48,682 bases of DNA from Candidatus Aenigmatarchaeota archaeon (lineage in GTDB: Archaea; Aenigmatarchaeota; Aenigmatarchaeia; CG10238-14; SCSR01). Position 1 is the stretch's first letter. Each line of letters opens with the position of its first letter. A program made the position numbers and the translations under genes. Positions 9,005 through 17,046 of the stretch are shown here, piece by piece. The DNA is taken from assembly GCA_018920185.1 (NCBI GenBank), contig JAHLMT010000005.1:1-48682 (forward strand), in the 5' to 3' direction. A model generated the notes under the pieces. That model was not told the origin of the DNA, made no database searches, and saw only the letters and a program-made list of their open reading frames with translations.

Positions 9005-10333
9005 ATGAACTTGAGAAATGCTTTACTTACCAGCTTAGCAGGTATCTTGTTCTCGATTTCTGTAGCATGTGGAGGACAGCCTTCTCCAACTGTAACCCCT
9101 ACAAGACCTGTACATGAGACACAAATCAAGAAGCATTATTTGAAGGATTTAACCGATTACAAAGAAATTTCTGTAAACGAATGGCAACAATATTATCCTG
9201 CAGGTTTAATTACATTGACTAATTCGGAAGTAGATAGAAAACTTAGGAGAAAGTCGCTAACTCCAGAACGAGTAATGGTTGGGAATAGATACGGTTCGGT
9301 TAAAGAATACGTCACTTTGAGAGGTGATAATGAGGTTTATTTTGTAACGATAGATGCTACATCAGGGATAGTGGAAAATGCATATTCTTCCAAGGAGATA
9401 CGTGAAAAGATAAACAATAACGAATCAGAGCTTTTCGCTTCAGTTTTAACTAATATTGAAAATAATTCAAGTCCTGTTCCAGATGTAGAAAGAATTATAG
9501 GAACGGAAAATCCTTATGTAGTAGGCGAAGCTCTTCAACATGTGTTGAAAGACGTGGAGATAATTGATTTTGCAAATGGTGAAATTTCACCATTCTTAGC
9601 TTACAATGCAAGGCTGAATAGTGATAAAATAGAACTTGAGTTTAGCGGAATTCCAGAAGCGACATTCGCATACCTTTTAATGCAGAAATTTGGTATCAAA
9701 TACACGATACCTTTTGTTGAAAAAAATTTAGGTATGGTTGTTGGTGAGAAGATAACAGAAGGTAAACTATATGAATCTCCTTTGGGAACTAAAACAAACG
9801 TGAAAATATCTTGGGAGCCGGGAAGTAATACGGTCAATATTAGTGGTAGGTTTGGCGACTCTGCGTTAACCAGAGTTTCAAAATACATATATTACTCCGC
9901 CAAAGCTGGGAGGGCTTTGGAAGCAGAAGAGGTGCCCCCACCATTAAAAGAATATCAATTCGAAACACAAGTTGATACAAAAGAAGCTCTGAGAGCTATT
10001 GGTGAATATATAGCAAAGAAAAATAGAGAAGGGGAAGAGAGGCAAAAGAAATCGCAACAAGAGATTAAACAGCAAATAGAAGAGGTTAAAAGAAAAGGAG
10101 AAGAAGAACTGAAGAAAAAACAACAAGAATTTCAACAACAACAAGAAAGAGCTAAGCAACAGGCAGAAGAATTAAAAAGAAAGGCTGAAGAAGAAGCTCG
10201 TAGAAAAGCTGAAGAATTTAAAAGACAAGCTGAAGAACAAAGGAGAAAGCTTGAACGAGAAGCTGAAAAAGCGAAAGAAACTATCTGCAAAAATTTGCCG
10301 AAGTTTGCTCCTAAACCAGAAGCTTGCAGATGA
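9005..10333 (+). CDS. Large lipoprotein with long charged C-terminal helix
   Basis: 442 residues from the ATG; an in-frame TTG five codons upstream was rejected. A signal peptide (about 1-24) ends in the lipobox SVAC-G, then a Pro/Thr linker. The middle (about 45-325) is a globular alpha/beta region of unknown family. From about residue 335 to 430 there is an almost uninterrupted run of Lys/Glu/Gln/Arg repeats (EEKKRKAEE-type), predicted as a coiled coil or single alpha helix, followed by a short tail with two Cys (ETICKNLP..PEACR). A TATA-like box lies about 35 nt upstream. Probably surface-anchored; function unknown. Confidence 0.75.
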   Translation: MNLRNALLTSLAGILFSISVACGGQPSPTVTPTRPVHETQIKKHYLKDLTDYKEISVNEWQQYYPAGLITLTNSEVDRKLRRKSLTPERVMVGNRYGSVKEYVTLRGDNEVYFVTIDATSGIVENAYSSKEIREKINNNESELFASVLTNIENNSSPVPDVERIIGTENPYVVGEALQHVLKDVEIIDFANGEISPFLAYNARLNSDKIELEFSGIPEATFAYLLMQKFGIKYTIPFVEKNLGMVVGEKITEGKLYESPLGTKTNVKISWEPGSNTVNISGRFGDSALTRVSKYIYYSAKAGRALEAEEVPPPLKEYQFETQVDTKEALRAIGEYIAKKNREGEERQKKSQQEIKQQIEEVKRKGEEELKKKQQEFQQQQERAKQQAEELKRKAEEEARRKAEEFKRQAEEQRRKLEREAEKAKETICKNLPKFAPKPEACR

Positions 10334-11452
10334 TTAATAGTCAAACATACTTAAGAATGGTAAAAATTCTTTTTTGAGTTTTCGAGTTGAGCAGTGCAGG
10401 TTTTGCGACAATTCTAATAATTTTTCTCTCTCTTCTTTTCGTTCAAATTTGCTTTCACCTAGAATAATTAAATTGTTCGGATATTGATATCGTGTGAATT
10501 TTTTGTACATTTCTTTTTTAGCTGTTGCTACTCCACCTGTCATTAAATCTACCATATATGCAAGAAACTTCCAATTCTGTCTAGATTTAATTCTTTGTCT
10601 GAATAAATCAGCCTTGCTGAGAATGTCATATGCTTTTGCAATTTCTTCGGGGTTTTCGTATTCATGGGCAATGTTATTCTCAATCCACCAGAAAATTTCT
10701 TCAGGATCTTTGTCAACGTTATTAATAGCGAGTTTTGCAACCAATGCAGATTTTGTTTTAAACAATATCGTCAATGCGTTAAATATCGATTGCTCTCGTT
10801 CACGATAACTTAAAACCTCCAAATCACTTTGTTGAATTTCTTTTTTACCATGAGATATACTTTCAAAATCAATTATGGCTGCACGTAAATCACCTTCTGC
10901 TCTTTTAGCTAATTGTTGAAGGATTTCTTTATCGATTTTGATCCCTTCATTATCGGCGATTTGTTTTAATCTTTTTTCTATATCATATACAGAAAATTTC
11001 TTGAACTGAACTAATTGACAATATTCTCGCAGAGATCGCAATTTAGAATCATAAGGATTATTGCAAGTGAGAACAACAGGAAATCTGGATTCTTTAATTA
11101 TTTTTATTATTGCACTCACACCGCCCAAATCTTCTCGACCAGCTAATCCGTCTATTTCATCGATTAAAAATATCTTTCCTCTTCCGAATAATGAAGATTG
11201 TTTCATCGATTGACCAAGAATTTCTTCTATTTGTTTTCTGTCACGAAAATCACTAGCATTCAATTCTATAAAATCCCAATTTTTTTCCTTTGAAAATGTT
11301 TCTATCAAACAAGTTTTTCCTGTTCCAGGTGGACCGTAAAATAAAAGTGCTTTACCTTGTTTCCAGTTTTTTATCCATTTTAAAAATTTCTCTACCGCTT
11401 CTTTTTGATTAACATATTCACTTAAATTTGGTTTGTATTTAACAATCCACAT
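10334..11452 (-). CDS. rfcL: Replication factor C large subunit
   Basis: 372 residues. AAA+ clamp-loader subunit that loads PCNA onto primed DNA together with RfcS. Walker A GPPGTGKT is at about 40-47, Walker B FLIDEIDGL at about 96-104, with the N-terminal WIVKYKP(N/T) box typical of RFC. The family is usually 400-500 residues with a C-terminal PCNA-binding tail; this one is short and shows no clear PIP box, although it ends in an aromatic-rich FLPFLSMFDY. The stop abuts the stop of the convergent lipoprotein gene. It lies downstream of rfcS and a small membrane protein on the same strand. Confidence 0.92.
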   Translation of the reverse strand: MWIVKYKPNLSEYVNQKEAVEKFLKWIKNWKQGKALLFYGPPGTGKTCLIETFSKEKNWDFIELNASDFRDRKQIEEILGQSMKQSSLFGRGKIFLIDEIDGLAGREDLGGVSAIIKIIKESRFPVVLTCNNPYDSKLRSLREYCQLVQFKKFSVYDIEKRLKQIADNEGIKIDKEILQQLAKRAEGDLRAAIIDFESISHGKKEIQQSDLEVLSYREREQSIFNALTILFKTKSALVAKLAINNVDKDPEEIFWWIENNIAHEYENPEEIAKAYDILSKADLFRQRIKSRQNWKFLAYMVDLMTGGVATAKKEMYKKFTRYQYPNNLIILGESKFERKEEREKLLELSQNLHCSTRKLKKEFLPFLSMFDY

Positions 11453-11455
11453 AGT

Positions 11456-11851
11456 TTATTCAACTAATATGATACCTAAGAATATTAAAATAAAGGCAAA
11501 AACGACTACTACAATTACTGGCAATACTATCGAGAGTATGTCTATAAAAACTGCGCGAATTATACCAACTTGACCAAAACTTGAAATTAAAAAAATCCTT
11601 GTGATAAAATTAATTAATAAAAATAGTAAAATGTTTATCGGTAATATTAAAGGTAACAATTGTGAAATCACAGTTGAAATAATTACAATAACTAGAGACA
11701 AGAAAAAACTCAATCTACTACCAAATAATTTCGCACTAATCCAAAGAAAAAAAGAACTTATGAAAAAGAAAATAACTTGAAGTATAAGACTGGTTTGAAA
11801 TATCTGAAATAAACTCTCGGATTGGAAACTTTCTACTACCATAATTCTCAC
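11456..11851 (-). CDS. Small membrane protein between the two RFC genes
   Basis: 131 residues, family not recognised. Four strongly hydrophobic segments (about 22-45, 50-75, 77-95 and 100-130) with very few charged residues. The start overlaps the rfcS stop by 4 nt and the stop lies 3 nt before rfcL, so it is embedded in a clamp-loader operon. No link to replication is visible in the sequence; co-transcription is the only evidence of association. Confidence 0.65.
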   Translation of the reverse strand: MRIMVVESFQSESLFQIFQTSLILQVIFFFISSFFLWISAKLFGSRLSFFLSLVIVIISTVISQLLPLILPINILLFLLINFITRIFLISSFGQVGIIRAVFIDILSIVLPVIVVVVFAFILIFLGIILVE

Positions 11852-12807
11852 TTAGACTTGAATAAAAGAAATTGGGCCAAAAGTGATTCTAATTGAATTA
11901 ATTCATTACCACCTTCACTTATACGAAATTCAAACTCACCACATTTTTCTATTAATTGAACTTTTTTATCTTCAGATATACCGTCTAGTGAATAAATTTG
12001 TCGATGAATTTCAGAAATTATATCACTTCCAGATAATCCCTGTCGTAGGAGCATATCTTGTAATTTTTTTCTTGCATCGAGAAACCTTCCTTTTAGTGCT
12101 AATTCCAGCATTTCTTTTACATCAGTTGGTTTAGCTTTACTAGCGACATCATATACAACATCTTCTGTAATTTTTTCTTTCATCGCAGCAGATGCTTGTA
12201 ACAAATTAGAAACTTTTCTCAAATCACCTTCAGAAAGATAAATTATCGCATTTATAGCTTTCTCGTCAATTTTTAATCTCTCCCCATCAACAATTCTTTC
12301 AACATATTTCCTAATGTCAGTTTCGTCTAATACTTTGAATCTGAAAACAGCGCAACGTGATTGTATAGGTTCGATAATTTTGGAAGAATAGTTTGCCAAT
12401 AAAATAAATCGTGTTACATTTGTGTAATTTTCCATAGTTCTTCTCAAGGCTTGTTGTGCGTCTTGTGTCAGAGCATCTGCTTCATCCAAAATAATCATTT
12501 TCCAGGGTATTTCGCCTAAAGATTTTATTCTTGCAAAATCTTTTACTTTACCTCGGATGACATCTATTCCTCTTTCATCAGATGCATTTAATTCCAAAAT
12601 ATTTTGTCTCCATGAATTACCATATAATTCTTTTGCCATAGCAAGTGCAGTTGTAGTTTTTCCAGTACCAGCAGGGCCTGCAAAAAGCATGTGGGGAATG
12701 TTTTTATCTTTTACAAAAGCTTTGATTCGTTCGATGACATGTCTTTGGTTTATTACATCGGATAATTTATTAGGTCTATACTTTTCTGCCCAGACTTGGA
12801 ATTCCAT
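11848..12807 (-). CDS. rfcS: Replication factor C small subunit
   Basis: 319 residues, usual length for archaeal RfcS. N-terminal WAEKYRPNKLSDVI RFC box, Walker A GPAGTGKT (about 44-51), Walker B IILDEADAL (about 105), sensor 1 LANYSSKI and the arginine-finger motif PIQSRCAVFRF (about 150). The four copies of RfcS plus one RfcL form the clamp loader. First gene of the rfcS - membrane protein - rfcL set. No intein interrupts it. Confidence 0.95.
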   Translation of the reverse strand: MEFQVWAEKYRPNKLSDVINQRHVIERIKAFVKDKNIPHMLFAGPAGTGKTTTALAMAKELYGNSWRQNILELNASDERGIDVIRGKVKDFARIKSLGEIPWKMIILDEADALTQDAQQALRRTMENYTNVTRFILLANYSSKIIEPIQSRCAVFRFKVLDETDIRKYVERIVDGERLKIDEKAINAIIYLSEGDLRKVSNLLQASAAMKEKITEDVVYDVASKAKPTDVKEMLELALKGRFLDARKKLQDMLLRQGLSGSDIISEIHRQIYSLDGISEDKKVQLIEKCGEFEFRISEGGNELIQLESLLAQFLLFKSK

Positions 12808-12859
12808 ACTTATCCTTTTGTTATCTGGCTTTTAAATTTAATATATAAAAATAATTATT

Positions 12860-13348
12860 ATGGGTCTTTGGAGAGTTTTACCCATTATTTTGATTATTTT
12901 CTTGAGTGGATGTGTATCACAAATCAGCGAAACCCAGATGTCAGAGCAACAAACCCAGCCTGTACAAGAAAAACCGATACAACAACCTACAGAAAATACT
13001 TCACAGGGTGAGAGTACACCTTCTCAAGAGCAATTGCCAATGCCACCACTACCAACAATAAGAGAATTTACAATCGAAGCTGATGATAGAGGATTTTACA
13101 TAGATAACAAGGATATAAGCTCTGTATCGGTTTCAAAAGGGGATATAGTTAAGATAACATTTAGAGTTAGAGAAGCTGGGACGTATTATGGTGGACTAGA
13201 CTTCAGAGGATGCGGTCAAGATACACCAGATGTAAAACCAGGAGCTTCTATTGACATTCAATTTACAGCTGATAGCACATGCACTATAACTTCGTATTGG
13301 CCATCTAGTGGCGTGGTAAAAGATAGCATCCAAGTTATTGTTTCTTAA
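12860..13348 (+). CDS. Lipoprotein with cupredoxin-like domain
   Basis: 162 residues. A signal peptide (about 1-17) ends at the lipobox LSGC, followed by a 45-residue Gln/Pro/Thr/Glu-rich spacer and a beta-rich domain (about 65-162) with the cupredoxin-type arrangement FTIEADDRGFYID ... VSKGDIVKITFRV. The usual copper ligands are not evident: there is no His in the domain, only two Cys (RGCGQ and STCTI) that may form a disulfide. Probably a membrane-anchored binding domain rather than an electron carrier. Confidence 0.7.
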   Translation: MGLWRVLPIILIIFLSGCVSQISETQMSEQQTQPVQEKPIQQPTENTSQGESTPSQEQLPMPPLPTIREFTIEADDRGFYIDNKDISSVSVSKGDIVKITFRVREAGTYYGGLDFRGCGQDTPDVKPGASIDIQFTADSTCTITSYWPSSGVVKDSIQVIVS

Positions 13349-13357
13349 TTATACAAT

Positions 13358-13624
13358 TTATTTTTCAAATTCTTTCGCAACATCTTTTCCTTTTTGTGTA
13401 ACTCGTAGATATATTGGTTTACCTTTAGGATTAATTTCTTTTATATAACTCAGTTCTCTTAGAAGATCGACGTGTTTTTTTACTGCTACATGAGATATTT
13501 TTAGTTTTTTAGAAAGGGTATTCAAAAATACTGGTTTATTCCTCTTATTGAGAGAGTCGATTATTTTAATTATTTTTACTCTTGTTCTTGCTCCTTTAGA
13601 AAAGTAAAACAATACAGTTTTCAT
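13358..13624 (-). CDS. Winged-helix DNA-binding regulator
   Basis: 88 residues. One helix-turn-helix/winged-helix domain: helices at about 14-28, recognition region SKKLKISHVAVKKHVDLLREL (about 38-58) and wing IKEINPKGKPIYLRVTQKG (about 60-80). It resembles ArsR/MarR-type one-domain archaeal regulators. It lies 4 nt downstream of a three-helix membrane protein, an arrangement common for membrane-coupled regulator pairs in archaea. Ligand and targets unknown; it lies between two lipoprotein/cupredoxin genes. Confidence 0.8.
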   Translation of the reverse strand: MKTVLFYFSKGARTRVKIIKIIDSLNKRNKPVFLNTLSKKLKISHVAVKKHVDLLRELSYIKEINPKGKPIYLRVTQKGKDVAKEFEK

Positions 13625-13628
13625 TCTG

Positions 13629-13919
13629 TTAGACCTTTCTCAATCTTTCTTTGATAGTTTTCATTGATTTGTATATTCCATAAGCAGCGTAAGCTAAACT
13701 AAAAGCCCAGATTACTTCGCTTATTTCTCTTGCTGTATAGTAGATATTATTTGGGATATATCCCAGTTCCCAGGGAATTTCTATAGCAAAATGATAAATT
13801 CCCATAACCAAAGCTGATATAAGAAAGAAAATCCAATAGTTCTCCCATTTCGTTTCTTTTGCTAATTTATACGTGAAGTAGATTGCTATTAGGAAGGCTA
13901 TACTTGCTGGCCAAAACAA
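13629..13919 (-). CDS. Small membrane protein paired with winged-helix regulator
   Basis: 96 residues with three hydrophobic segments (about 2-17, 27-48 and 65-84) and a basic C-terminus (KSMKTIKERLRKV). No family recognised. Four nt separate its stop from the winged-helix gene, so the two are almost certainly co-transcribed. It could sequester or signal to the regulator, but this is inference from context. It is divergent from the cupredoxin gene, with a shared intergenic region of about 90 nt. Confidence 0.65.
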   Translation of the reverse strand: MFWPASIAFLIAIYFTYKLAKETKWENYWIFFLISALVMGIYHFAIEIPWELGYIPNNIYYTAREISEVIWAFSLAYAAYGIYKSMKTIKERLRKV

Positions 13920-13970
13920 TAAGCTTAATAAATCGATATTATCACCAATTAATTTTTGTCAACCGCAAGA

Positions 13971-14011
13971 TTTATAAATAATGATTATAAAGTTACATTA
14001 AGGTTACATTA
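13971..14011 (+). promoter_or_regulatory. TATA box and GTTACATTA direct repeat before the cupredoxin gene
   Basis: TTTATAAATA at 13971-13980 is a good archaeal TATA box, predicting a start about 25 nt downstream. Two copies of GTTACATTA (13992-14000 and 14003-14011) sit exactly at the predicted start and the ATG, spaced 11 nt (one helical turn). This is a plausible repressor site, possibly for the divergent winged-helix protein. Regulatory function is inferred. Confidence 0.45.
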
Positions 14012-14403
14012 TGAATAAGATGTTATTTACACTACCTTTGATTTTTTTAGTGTTTCTAGCCGGTTGTGGAGGATATAGACTTACTACAGCTCCACCAACA
14101 GAAGGTCAAGAAAATATTGTGGAGATTACAGCTGCTGGATTTTCTCCAAATACATTAACAATCAAGCAAGGTGATAAAGTAACTTTTGTTAATAGAGATA
14201 CAGCAAAACATTGGCCTGCTAGTGACATTCATCCAACACATACTTTATATCCTGAAACAGGAGGGTGCATAGGAAGCAAGTTTGATGCATGCAAAGGATT
14301 AGCTCAGGGTGAAAGCTATTCGTTTGTTTTTAACATTAAAGGAAATTGGGGATACCACGATCATTTGAATCCTGGGTTGAAAGGAACGATTGTTGTGCAG
14401 TAG
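14011..14403 (+). CDS. Cupredoxin-domain lipoprotein
   Basis: 130 residues. A signal peptide with lipobox FLAGC (Cys at about 19) is followed by a cupredoxin fold: VEITAAGFSPNTLTIKQGDKVTFVNRD, then the His-rich loop HWPASDIHPTHTLYPE, an insert with two Cys (GGCIGSKFDACKGL), and the C-terminal ligand loop WGYHDHLNPGLKG. The usual Cys of the C-terminal loop is Tyr here, so it is probably not a classical blue-copper site. Predicted role: membrane-anchored extracytoplasmic copper binding or electron transfer. Confidence 0.85.
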   Translation: MNKMLFTLPLIFLVFLAGCGGYRLTTAPPTEGQENIVEITAAGFSPNTLTIKQGDKVTFVNRDTAKHWPASDIHPTHTLYPETGGCIGSKFDACKGLAQGESYSFVFNIKGNWGYHDHLNPGLKGTIVVQ

Positions 14404-14405
14404 GT

Positions 14406-15407
14406 TTAAATTCCGTCAGAAATTTCGCCAGCTATATTTTTCTTCATCAGTTTTTTTATTTCTTCCATATCGTCAGTTTGTTTAAGAACCCACATAAGTT
14501 TAACCAAAGCTGTCTCACTTAACATATCATAAGCGGGTATTCCACCTGCCTGCAATGCTTTCTGTCCATTTTCATATAAATGTGTCCAATCATAGCCATC
14601 AACGCATTGAGTAGAAATGACAACTGGTATATTTTCATTTTTAGCTCTTTGAATGCAAGAAATTAAAGAATTGTAATTCACTGGTACATTACAGGCGCCG
14701 AAACCTTCAACTACAAATCCTTTATATCCCATGTCAATAATTCTATGAAATATATCCGGGCTAAATCCTGGATATAACTTAAGCAATGCAACATTCTTTT
14801 CTAATTCAGTGTATAATTTTGGTTTTTTGTTAGAAATTTTTCTGTAATTCGAAGTGATTTTAACAGTTTCTAATACACGTCCTATAACTGGTGAATTAAT
14901 ACTTTGAAAAGCATCGAATCCAGTTTCTTTTACTTTCCTACTTCTACAACCCCTTAAAATATTTCCATTGAAAACTATAACAACCTCGCCGATATCCGTC
15001 TCGGCAGCTACCTTTATAGCACCCAAAAGATTTCGCTTAACATCCGATCCTGGTTCTGATAATGGTAATTGAGCGCCAGTTAACACTATAGGAACATTTA
15101 AATCTTGTAGCAAAAAGGAAAGCGCGGAAGCTGTATAACTCATAGTATCTGTACCATGGGTTATTACTACACCATTGTATTTATTTTTTTCAATCTCAGC
15201 ATAAATTGTCTTAGCAATATCTATCCAGAATTCAGGTTGCATATCGGAAGAATCTATTCTAAATAAACTTTTTGTTTTTATTTTAATATCTTTAAGTGGC
15301 AATAATTTCAAAAGAAAATCTTCAGTTAAGCTTCCTGGTTTCCATAACCTTCCAATAGTACTGGCAGTAATGGTCCCGCCTGTTCCTATAAGTAAAACAT
15401 GTTTCAT
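14406..15407 (-). CDS. ansA: L-asparaginase, type I
   Basis: 333 residues from the chosen ATG (MKHVLLIGTGGTIT). Two catalytic threonine motifs are present: GTGGTITAS (about 8-16) and THGTDTMSYTASAL (about 83), plus the substrate-binding Ser-Asp pair. It hydrolyses asparagine to aspartate and ammonia in the cytosol. GatD was considered but is longer (about 430 residues) with an extra N-terminal domain, and no gatE is nearby. An ATG seven codons upstream is too close to the TATA box at 15442-15449 to be transcribed, so the later ATG was preferred. It is convergent with the cupredoxin gene. Confidence 0.88.
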   Translation of the reverse strand: MKHVLLIGTGGTITASTIGRLWKPGSLTEDFLLKLLPLKDIKIKTKSLFRIDSSDMQPEFWIDIAKTIYAEIEKNKYNGVVITHGTDTMSYTASALSFLLQDLNVPIVLTGAQLPLSEPGSDVKRNLLGAIKVAAETDIGEVVIVFNGNILRGCRSRKVKETGFDAFQSINSPVIGRVLETVKITSNYRKISNKKPKLYTELEKNVALLKLYPGFSPDIFHRIIDMGYKGFVVEGFGACNVPVNYNSLISCIQRAKNENIPVVISTQCVDGYDWTHLYENGQKALQAGGIPAYDMLSETALVKLMWVLKQTDDMEEIKKLMKKNIAGEISDGI

Positions 15408-15441
15408 CTTTATCCCGGGTTTTTTCAAATTCGATTTTGGT

Positions 15442-15491
15442 TATTTAAATAGTTTACTGTTAATGAATTATTACTGTGTTATATTTATAAA
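15442..15491. promoter_or_regulatory. Divergent promoter region, asparaginase / suf operon
   Basis: An ATTTAAAT box (15442-15449) points to the asparaginase gene and TATTTATAAA (15482-15491) to the suf operon. Between them TTACTGT occurs twice in the same orientation (15454-15460 and 15471-15477, 17-nt spacing). This is a candidate operator for the Cys-containing HTH regulator encoded first in the operon. The boxes are seen directly; regulator binding is inference. Confidence 0.5.
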
Positions 15492-15515
15492 TCTTCGCAT
15501 TCAATAGATTAGATT

Positions 15516-15884
15516 ATGAAAATCTTTTGTCAGACATTGTTTAACTACGCACTTCCTTCATCAGTGAAATCCATAATAACAAAAGAACTAATCGAGACTT
15601 ATCACTTTACACAAGAAGAAGTTGCTGAAGAATTAAGCATAACTCAACCTGCTGTTTCTCAGTATTTGAATGGTGTGCGTGGTAAAAAAGTAAATCAAAT
15701 TTTATCTAACCAAAAGTTAACAGACTGGATAAAAAAATTAGCAGCTGAAATTGCATCAGGTAATTTTAGATTAAGCTCAGGTGAATGCGATCTTTGTAGA
15801 GAAACAAAAAAAGAAATAAAAGAAAAAGAATTGGGTCCTTTAGTTTGCTTGTTAGAAATCTACAATCTAAAAGGTGAAAAATGA
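15516..15884 (+). CDS. HTH regulator with CxxC...C cluster, probable Fe-S sensor of the suf operon
   Basis: 122 residues. N-terminal XRE/sigma-type helix-turn-helix (FTQEEVAEELSITQPAVSQYL, about 31-51). The C-terminal part has Cys91-x2-Cys94 and Cys111, with a further Cys5 at the N-terminus, enough ligands for an Fe-S cluster or zinc. It resembles the archaeal XRE-type predicted regulators with a C-terminal Cys motif. It is first in the operon and overlaps the next gene by 4 nt. The likely role, by analogy with IscR/SufR, is sensing Fe-S status and autoregulating suf; this is inference from context. Confidence 0.8.
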   Translation: MKIFCQTLFNYALPSSVKSIITKELIETYHFTQEEVAEELSITQPAVSQYLNGVRGKKVNQILSNQKLTDWIKKLAAEIASGNFRLSSGECDLCRETKKEIKEKELGPLVCLLEIYNLKGEK

Positions 15885-16315
15885 GAGCTTTTATTGCCGC
15901 GCCATTTACTTCAAGGTATTTTAATCGAAGATTAGACGAAGGATACATAAACTTCTTAGATAGTATAGAAGCCGTAGTAAAAGAAAGTGGAATAGAACCT
16001 TTCAATGCAACAAAAGAACTTCACAAGTATGAGGAGCATATTGATGCCATTGAACATAATTTAAAAGTTTTGGAAGAGCTGGAGAAATCAGATATTTTGA
16101 TAGCCTATCCAGCTGAAAGCAGAGGAGTTTGTATTGATTTAGGAATAGCTCCTATGCCTAAAAAGAAAATTATCGTTCCACTACATGAAGATGAAAAAGT
16201 GAGTGAAAGTATAGAAGGTTTGTCCGCGTACACCACGACTTACATGATTAAATTTAAAGATATTTTTGGGTTGAAAAGTCAGTTAAAAGAAGCATTAGAA
16301 AAAGTGGAAGTATAA
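15881..16315 (+). CDS. Nucleoside 2-deoxyribosyltransferase-like protein
   Basis: 144 residues. The fold signature is visible: N-terminal strand AFIAAPF (about 3-9), middle helix and SDILIAYPAESRGVCIDLGIA (about 70-90), which matches the nucleotide-binding S-D-x-x-x-A ... S-x-G-x-x-x-D/E-L-G pattern. The family cleaves or transfers the N-glycosidic bond of (deoxy)nucleosides or nucleoside monophosphates. It sits inside the suf operon between the regulator and sufC, sharing a TAATG junction with sufC; an involvement in Fe-S assembly is not known. Confidence 0.75.
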   Translation: MRAFIAAPFTSRYFNRRLDEGYINFLDSIEAVVKESGIEPFNATKELHKYEEHIDAIEHNLKVLEELEKSDILIAYPAESRGVCIDLGIAPMPKKKIIVPLHEDEKVSESIEGLSAYTTTYMIKFKDIFGLKSQLKEALEKVEV

Positions 16316-17046
16316 TGGAACTTGAAATAAAAGATTTGCATGTCAGCATAGAAGGAAAGAAAATTTTGAATGGTATCAGTCTTAAAATTAAGGAAGGTGA
16401 ATTACATGCATTAATGGGTCCAAATGGTAGTGGAAAATCGACTTTAGCTTACGTTTTGATGGGACATCCCAAATATAAAATTGATAGCGGAGAAATTATT
16501 TTTCACGGAGAAAATATTATTAACTTGACACCAGATAAAAGAGCAAAACTCGGATTATTTTTAGGATTTCAGTATCCAACAGAAGTTCCTGGTGTAACAT
16601 TTAAAAATTTCTTGTGGACTGCTTACAAAACACTAAACAATGGAGCGTCGTATGTTGATTTTAATGAAATTTTGGATGAAAAATTAGAGCTTCTTGAAAT
16701 AGATAAGAGTTTTGTCTTGCGGTACTTGAATGAAGGATTTTCTGGTGGTGAAAAGAAAAGGTCAGAGATATTGCAGTTGGCTGTGTTAAATCCAAAAATT
16801 GCTGTATTAGATGAAACAGATTCTGGGCTAGATGTAGATTCGTTAAAAATTGTTGCAAATGGTATAAAAAAGTTAAATGAAAATGGAATGGGTATTTTGT
16901 TAATAACACATTATCAAAGAATTTTGAATTACATCCTGCCAGATTTTGTTCATGTTATGACTGATGGTAAGATTGTTAAAAGCGGGGGACATGATTTAGC
17001 TAAAGAAATTGAAGAGAAAGGCTATGAGGGGATTAAAGATGGATAA
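16315..17046 (+). CDS. sufC: SufC, Fe-S cluster assembly ATPase
   Basis: 243 residues, ABC-type ATPase of the SufBCD scaffold. Walker [10 protein letters not shown] (about 36-44), Q-loop [12 protein letters not shown] (typical for SufC), signature FSGGEKKR (about 142) and Walker [13 protein letters not shown], where D-E-T-D-S-G-L-D is SufC-specific. ATP hydrolysis drives scaffold opening for cluster formation. Start overlaps the preceding TAA by 1 nt and the end overlaps sufB by 8 nt. Confidence 0.97.
   Translation: MELEIKDLHVSIEGKKILNGISLKIKEGELHALMGPNGSGKSTLAYVLMGHPKYKIDSGEIIFHGENIINLTPDKRAKLGLFLGFQYPTEVPGVTFKNFLWTAYKTLNNGASYVDFNEILDEKLELLEIDKSFVLRYLNEGFSGGEKKRSEILQLAVLNPKIAVLDETDSGLDVDSLKIVANGIKKLNENGMGILLITHYQRILNYILPDFVHVMTDGKIVKSGGHDLAKEIEEKGYEGIKDG

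Noticed and set aside
10132-10344. Leu/Phe/Ser-rich ORFs opposite the charged helix of the lipoprotein gene.
   Set aside because: Antisense shadows of the Lys/Glu repeat region.
14406-15407. GatD subunit of the Glu-tRNA(Gln) amidotransferase.
   Set aside because: Too short, lacks the N-terminal GatD domain and no gatE nearby; type I asparaginase fits.
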